DNA of 64,000 nucleotides, from the NCBI GenBank assembly GCA_933228895.1, contig OW121852.1, positions 62,228,872-62,292,871 on the forward strand, given 5' to 3'. The stretch's first letter is position 1; every line of letters starts with the position of its first letter. Shown piece after piece: positions 58,501 to 64,000 of the stretch. The DNA is from Platycnemis pennipes. Taxonomy: Eukaryota; Arthropoda; Insecta; Odonata; Platycnemididae. The translations under genes were made by a program, and so were the position numbers. The notes under the pieces were generated by a model. It saw only the letters and a list, made by a program, of their open reading frames with translations. It ran no database searches and had not been told where the DNA came from.

Positions 58501-59869
58501 GCTTAGGAACAATTTTTATCTTCAGGCGTTATTACATCGGCACTTTGTGTACAGTAAGGTTAAAATTCCCTCTTGAATCGGAGACTAAGATGTTCTGGTG
58601 AAACAGATGCACTTCAATAGCGTGTTGGTGGGGCGGGTAGCTCAAGTTGTGGGACCTTGTGTATAGTACGTGGAAGGGGAGAGTTGGAAGTGGAGGGAGG
58701 AAGTGTAGTTGAGGGCGGGGACTTCTCCCGAGCTAAGAAGGCGTTTGTTGATGTCATGTTATCTTGACCTTTTTGGTAGGGGTTGGAACGGAGAGTGATG
58801 AGGGCAGAGTGAAACCTCAGGGTACGGGGCGGGGGTGGGAGGGATCCATCCAGGGTGCGTGAGTCCCCTCAGAGTCCCTCAAGGTTTCGAAGACTGAAGG
58901 ACAGTTTACAACTGGCGTGGCGTCAACGTGAACTTCTTCTTCTACAGCGCGTTCAATGAATAGTTTTTATGGAGGGTTTGCGATCCTTTCAAAGTCCCAA
59001 CCGTGATCATCAAATGTTTTCACTTGAGTTTTTATCATCCGGGAGCTGGTTCTATGCGCGAGGAGGATGAGCAAAACTCATGCAAAAACAATGAGTCAGA
59101 TCGTAATGAGCGATTCAAACACAAAAACTTTGCGAAACATTCGTGTCAGTACCACGTGACTTCTTGATCACCTATTCGAAATAATTTCTACGGTTTCAAA
59201 CGCGCATCCCCAGATAACAGTTAATGTTTGAAGTTGACACCAATCGTGTACATGCCTTGAGGGTCAGGAGGTCGAGAGAGGGGAGGGGTGGCAGGGGGAG
59301 AATTTTAGCGTCCAGAATTAATGTCCGACTCTTTCTTCAAGCGCCACTCTAAATGGAGGAATCCTCCGTCTCGCCTCCACCGCCTCTGCCCTTCAACGAT
59401 CCTCTTCCTTCAACTCTGACCGCACCCTTCTCCTCCTCACAATGCCCTTAAGGCTCACACCTCAAACTCTGCTCTCTCCCTTCATTCTGTTTTATAAGCA
59501 AAATTCTGTCCAGTCGCACGATGGAAATGCGGGGCAAAAGGTCAGGCGTCCCTCGGGGCTACAGTGGGCCGCGTGTCGCACTGTAGTGTTGATTCAACCG
59601 TTAATTTTTATTACATTTATGGATTGCAAGCTGCTCGTGAAAGACCTTAACGTAGGTACCCACTGTTACGTTCGTAGGTTTCCCCCCTGGGAAAAAATCG
59701 TTTACGTTGAAGGGGATTTGACAACTGTTCCGATAGGCACTGGACCTAGGGTGGAGAAAATTGTGGATTTCAGTTAGTTTATTCATTCATTTTATTTTCG
59801 GTGTCTTACCGGTTCTACCATTCTCCACTTTCGTGTTTCTAGCTCACCAAAACCTTTCAGGCTGCGATT
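58501..59869. other. Noncoding stretch, nothing recognised
   Basis: GC-richer, with a plus frame at 59442-59777 that has no family features. Confidence 0.4.
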
Positions 59870-60025
59870 AAGAGGAGAATGTTGGGGATGCGTGGTAGAG
59901 GGGGGTAAGAGTCGGCTGCTTGCATGAAATCCTGAGTATTAACACTGAAGGGTCAGTGTAGAACTGTTTAATACACATCTTAAATCATCTCGACCGGTAG
60001 AGCACCTGAAATAAAGGGCAATGTT
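59870..60025 (+). repeat. Second LINE-family 3' end, copy 3
   Basis: GAATGTTGGGGATGCGTGGT, GAGTCGGCTGCTTGCATG, then ATCATCTCGACCGGTAGAGC. Little coding signal remains. Confidence 0.4.
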
Positions 60026-60750
60026 AAACAAACTGAAGTGCACAATTGCACTGCTGTCGGTTCTAATGCTTCGTTGTTATTGATTAGTTGTACAACGTTA
60101 TTTTACAGTCGTTTATTTATTCATCAGTTCCAAAACGTAGTCATATGGGCGTGAAAAAAGCTGAAATTCTCCTCCGACCTAAATTTTCTTGCATTATCAG
60201 GAAATTTCATTCTAGCCTTTTTTGTTGTGTGTATCTTCTGTTGTGAGTGAGGTTTTGGCCTGTCCATGTAATTTATTACGCGTAGGAGTTGAACCTCCTA
60301 AATCACCTCTCGCCTCTTTAGTGGCAAAAACACGTTTTGCCCTTCACTACGCCCTTCGTAGGAGACTCTCGTTCTCTTCTCATTCTCGCTGGCCCTTTCT
60401 TTTCCTCTATATCTCCAACGTTCCCACTTTTATGTAGGCTTTAAACATCCTGTTGCCGGTATTTCTTGACCACCCCATTTCACCTTTTTATCCCATTTCC
60501 ATCAGTTGTTCCTTTTACTATGCGGTATGTCCAAAATTTTTCGTGTGTCATTCCTTGTTAAGTTTTTTCCAGAATATTTACACATCCCAAAAATATGTGT
60601 GCCCTCGGTAATCAAATTTTCCTTATGAAGTTGCTCCTAATTAAACATTCTTTTCTTTGCGTTCGTATGTTAATGCCTTATAATGAATACCCGTTGTATC
60701 AACTTCTCTTTAAGAGGTGATACTCTGTTGCACCGACCCATGTCACAAGG

Positions 60751-60812
60751 ATATCTACATCTACGCGATACCCTGCAAGCCACCGCGAGGGTGTGTGGCA
60801 GGATATCACTAA
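60751..60812 (+). repeat. LINE tail-family fragment, left of an inverted pair
   Basis: ATATCTACATCTACGCGATA, then CCCTGCAAGCCACCGCGAGG and GTGTGTGGCAGG. Together with the copy at 61147 it brackets a 454-bp segment in inverted orientation. Confidence 0.75.
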
Positions 60813-61146
60813 GTACTTTTACTGAGTATTACTATGTATTCTTTATCCTAGTGACCCGTTGTATCGTTTATCGTACATTCTCGACCAAACTCCTCATGTC
60901 AAGATCGTCTCGCTCATTTTTGTTCAGTATTGTTTATTAATATTTAAATTATAATGCTATCTCGGATCTGCTTCCTTCCTGTATTAGCGATAGAATCAAA
61001 TATCCTTTGCAGATTCCTAATGTTAATTTTGTGAATGTGAATGTAATTATGTGTTTGGATTTTCGGTCACATTCTTCCTTCTATTCCGTATTTATAAAGT
61101 TTGACATACTGTTCGAGTCGTGAATACGGAATAGTGCTCTGAGATC

Positions 61147-61204
61147 TTCACCCCATGCCACACACCCTCCCTGTGGCTCGCAGGGTATTACGTAGATGTA
61201 GATG
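61147..61204 (-). repeat. LINE tail-family fragment, right of an inverted pair
   Basis: TTCACCCCATGCCACACACC, then CTCCCTGTGGCTCGCAGGG and TATTACGTAGATGTAGATG. Ends in two GTAGAT units, as a genuine 3' terminus should. Confidence 0.78.
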
Positions 61205-61774
61205 AACAACTGATGTAAGTGAAGTGATTAACAGTCTGGTTTTACCTTTTTGCCTGTGAATGACCGTCACGTTTTTCTTTTCTTCTTATGATACCGTTGT
61301 TCCTCCTGTTCATGTTTCGTTATTATTAAATTTAATGCTTTTTAAAAATATTGTAAATCCTCGCTCTGCTGTCTGTTGCCTTTTTCTCTGGCTTTTTTCC
61401 ATTTCAATATGAGTCCTATTTATTTTTATAAACTTCCAAATGTGTTCTCCTATCTGCCTCTTAAATAATGAATTAATTCCCCTTAGCAACTGTGTATTAT
61501 ATCACATTAGGGAAGACAATCAATTTTTCTAGGCAACAACCACGTCTGTCCATTGGGTCGTTCACTCATATTACATATTATTTTACAGGGTCGGGCCAAA
61601 CTTTTACAATGCACTATTGACTGAGAGAGAAGGTGCAGCCTTTCGTTTCGTTGGGGAAAATATTTATAAAATCGTTCCTCGTTCAAATAGCGATGATGAT
61701 TCAAGTAATAGTCAGCGAGTTGTAACAGAGATCAAATGGATCGACTGTTTGGTAAATGAATAAGTTCAAAGAAG

Positions 61775-62042
61775 AGAGGGAGAAAGAAATCTGGTGGAAA
61801 CCTTAAACGAACATGGGACAATTTAACCGACCATATCTTAAGGCATGATGGCCTGATTTAAGACAATAGTTAAGGGGCGCGTGATTGCAATGAATGGAAA
61901 AGAAAAGCCTCGCACGAGATATATTGAGCAAGTTGTTAAGGATGTGAACGAGAAGAATTTTTCCAAATATGAAGAGAAGTTGATTAAAAAATCGAGTGGA
62001 GAGCTGCGATCTAAGGATTGTTAAACCATGAAGATTATGATT
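61775..62042 (+). pseudogene. RTE-like LINE ORF2 C-terminus plus 3' end, copy 3
   Basis: Across shifted frames: HILRHDGLI, then ARDCNEWKRKASHEIY / RYIEQVVKDVNEKNFSKYEE, then a diverged CTGCGATCTAAGGATTGTTA end. The G-H-x-L-R-H-D-G-L start is characteristic for this LINE C-terminal region. Confidence 0.55.
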
Positions 62043-62479
62043 TGTAAAAAATGTATATTTCAACATACACAAAAAGTAGAGGGTAGTTAGCGGTGTTATG
62101 GGGACCGTAGAGAATGTAATGGTATTGGGGGTGGAAAATTTAGGAATCATTTTTAAGATATGGCATGGATTATCGATTTATAGTAATTAATTAATTGAAA
62201 CTCTCCTTAACATTTCTACTGACCAGATTTCCAATAGGATTCCATTAAGATCACCCGCCATCTGCTCTCATAACCAATTATTCCCTAATTCCTCCTAGCT
62301 GTCTCTGTTTTGCTTCCCCTTTCATTCTTGGAGTGGAAGATTCAACAATGCCCCAGTAAGCCACCCCAACTTCGCTGTGCAAAGGATCTGGCCCGCGTAG
62401 TTTTGACCTTCCGCTCGCCTCAAAACTACTGTGCGTGCATTAGTGTGTATTTTGTATTTTTGAACCGAGAGAAGAAAAC

Positions 62480-62840
62480 AGACTGGGAAAAAGTTTTTCC
62501 CCGAGGGTGCCACAGTGCGCATCCTCTCGTTCTTCTTTTTTTGTATTTCCTGCCAGCCTTCCTGGACGTGGTCTCGCCTCCCCGGGTTCAGGAGAGATGT
62601 CGCTCAAAGGCGACACGTCCCGACCGAGGGCCTTAACTTATTGTAGTTCGTGTTGCTGTGTGTGTTCCCTCCGCAACTTCGTCCTCTTCTTCCCGTCAGT
62701 CGGTCGGTACCTTTGCGTCGGGCCGCTGCGGTTTTATTCCCCATCCCTCTCAGCAGAGGACTCTCCGGTTTCGGAGGAACCGCGACGGCGTCAAGTGGAT
62801 GTCTGTGTGAGTATGCGAGTGTTCCTTTAAGTTTGACGCC
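62480..62840 (+). other. CpG-rich tract with a splice-donor-like end
   Basis: GC-rich stretch (GCGTCGGGCCGCTGCGG, GGAACCGCGACGGCGTCAAG) ending at TGTCTGTGTGAGTATGCG. GTGAGT is a consensus-like donor, so a first noncoding exon on the plus strand is conceivable. No coding frame persuades me. Confidence 0.2.
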
Positions 62841-63139
62841 ATCGGGTTCGCTTGGGAGATGTGCTGGTCCAGTTGCGCCTCACGCGGTTGAATTTGATTA
62901 TCCCTCCCACCCACAAAATTGCGGGTAACGCTTTGGCGGACTTGAAACCGATTCCCATTTCCGTTAAGTTTTCCTCAAAGGGCTTCTCCATGGGACAAGG
63001 ATAGGAAGGGTATAGACTCTTTCCTAACGGAGGCACACCTCAATATATTAAGTTTCCACTGGTCCTCCATTCGGGTGTTTACCCTCGTTTAATAACCCTC
63101 GAGCCTTTTAATTTAAAAAAATTGAAAATTTTGATCTTG

Positions 63140-63337
63140 AATGGTGAATTGGAAACAAAACGTAGCTTTGTATGTACATTCCTCACACACGTTATTCTGG
63201 CTTCGACCATGGTTTCGACAATTTGCGTGCCATTATAAAATGCCCATGATAATGACATGTAAACTTTATAAACCATGGTCGGAGCCAATAACACGTTTGT
63301 GTGGAACGTACATACAAAGCGACGTATCTTTACCATT
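63140..63337. repeat. Inverted repeat, ~70-bp arms, ~56-bp centre
   Basis: Arms 63140-63214 and 63271-63337 share GCTTTGTATGTAC, CCGACCATGGTT (left CGACCATGGTT) and AATGGT ends. Left arm has an 8-base insertion relative to the right. Confidence 0.75.
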
Positions 63338-63499
63338 CCCGTGGTTCCACAAAGTTAAGCCTCAAAATTTAAACCGTGTTGAATGGTGCACATAAAACTG
63401 TAAAAAAATGTTTCGAATCATCGAATAAAGAATCTTATTAAAATAATGAAAACCGAATAATAAAGAATTTATTTTTAATAAATAATTAATTTTTTAGGA

Positions 63500-63670
63500 T
63501 CCGACAGTAAACCGTGAACCCTTTGGTACCTTTCGTTATGAGTAAGCTAACGCTGACGCCGATTTCACTCATCCTTCCTCCGTTTCTTGGCAAGTTCCTA
63601 ATCACCATATTTAATCACCCACCTGTCATAAATGACTCAAATGGACTTAGTTGCCGGTCTCTTCCTTCGA
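63500..63670 (+). mobile_element. SINE A body and 3' domain, head lost
   Basis: CCGACAGTAAACCGTGAACC, AGTAAGCTAACGCTGACGCC, GATTTCAC, then the 3' domain ATCACCCACCTGTCATAAAT, GACTCAAATGGACTTAGTTG and CCGGTCTC. Ends just before an AT-rich tract (TTATTATTATT). Confidence 0.72.
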
Positions 63671-64000
63671 ATAACTGCTGCAATTTATATTCAGTTATTA
63701 TGATGTATTATATTATTATTATTTAAAATAGAGTATATTCTAGCAAAATTATGCTAAATGTCCTGAGTCCTTGTACGAGTATAAACATATCTGTATGGAG
63801 AGACTAGAATATTTAGAAGAGCAAAAACTAAACACAGCACCATGAGCCCTTAGAAACCACGTTGCCCATAAAAGTATAGTTATAGACTCTATTACAGATT
63901 ACAGGAGCAGTTTAGGAGCTTTCAGATGAAGTTGTTCCTTTACCCTATCTAGTATTTTTATTGGTGGCACGAGTGAATATTGTACCTACTAAGATTACGT

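Overview
This window looks like intergenic or intronic DNA from a large, gene-poor eukaryotic genome, most likely an arthropod and perhaps an insect. That assignment is inference. It rests on decayed LINEs, a Penelope-like element with a GIY-YIG remnant, tRNA-derived SINEs, short hAT-like and Harbinger-like MITEs, AT-rich composition with many microsatellites, and the absence of any operon-like run of ORFs. I found no host gene I could name, no functional tRNA or rRNA gene, no CRISPR array and no prokaryotic signal. Many of the longer open frames begin at GTG or TTG rather than ATG and overlap open frames on the other strand, so I treat them as chance.

The only clear protein-coding signals are broken retroelements. 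(1) A 5'-truncated LINE of the CR1/L2/Jockey group lies on the minus strand at about 30.49-32.88 kb. It has recognisable reverse transcriptase motifs, several frameshifts and nonsense changes, and a 3' tail ending in GTAGAT repeats. That tail explains at least eight short repeats scattered across the window. (2) A 5'-truncated Penelope-like element lies on the minus strand at about 57.02-58.38 kb. It has RT and GIY-YIG remnants, is flanked by a 12-bp near-identical direct repeat, and is inserted inside a SINE copy.

Layout. 0-8 kb: unique sequence, a cluster of short palindromes (2.1-2.7 kb), a CGTTTCG-type remnant (3.43 kb), LINE tails and a second LINE family's tail (7.25 kb). 8-18 kb: a 162-bp TIR element (8.69 kb), a Harbinger-type MITE with TAA target duplications (12.72 kb), a CpG-dense tract (13.3-14.0 kb), a 65-bp-arm hairpin (14.49 kb), and LINE 3' ends. 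18-30 kb: SINE families A and B, repeat family C, and a hAT-type MITE with a perfect 8-bp target duplication (25.78 kb). 30-34 kb: the main LINE and two tandem family C copies. 34-42 kb: a run of long inverted repeats (34.4, 38.0, 38.3, 40.6, 41.2 kb) and a 61-64-bp tandem repeat (39.3 kb). 42-49 kb: mostly unique, with one SINE A copy. 49-64 kb: LINE 3' ends in tandem, SINE A copies, the nested Penelope-like element, a pair of outward-facing LINE tails (60.75/61.20 kb) and a final hairpin (63.14 kb).

No set of genes works together here. The story is one of nested and repeated mobile-element insertions. The observations most worth checking are the tail family, the SINE A family with a shared 3' domain, the nested Penelope-like element, and the shared CGTTTCG architecture of several hairpins.
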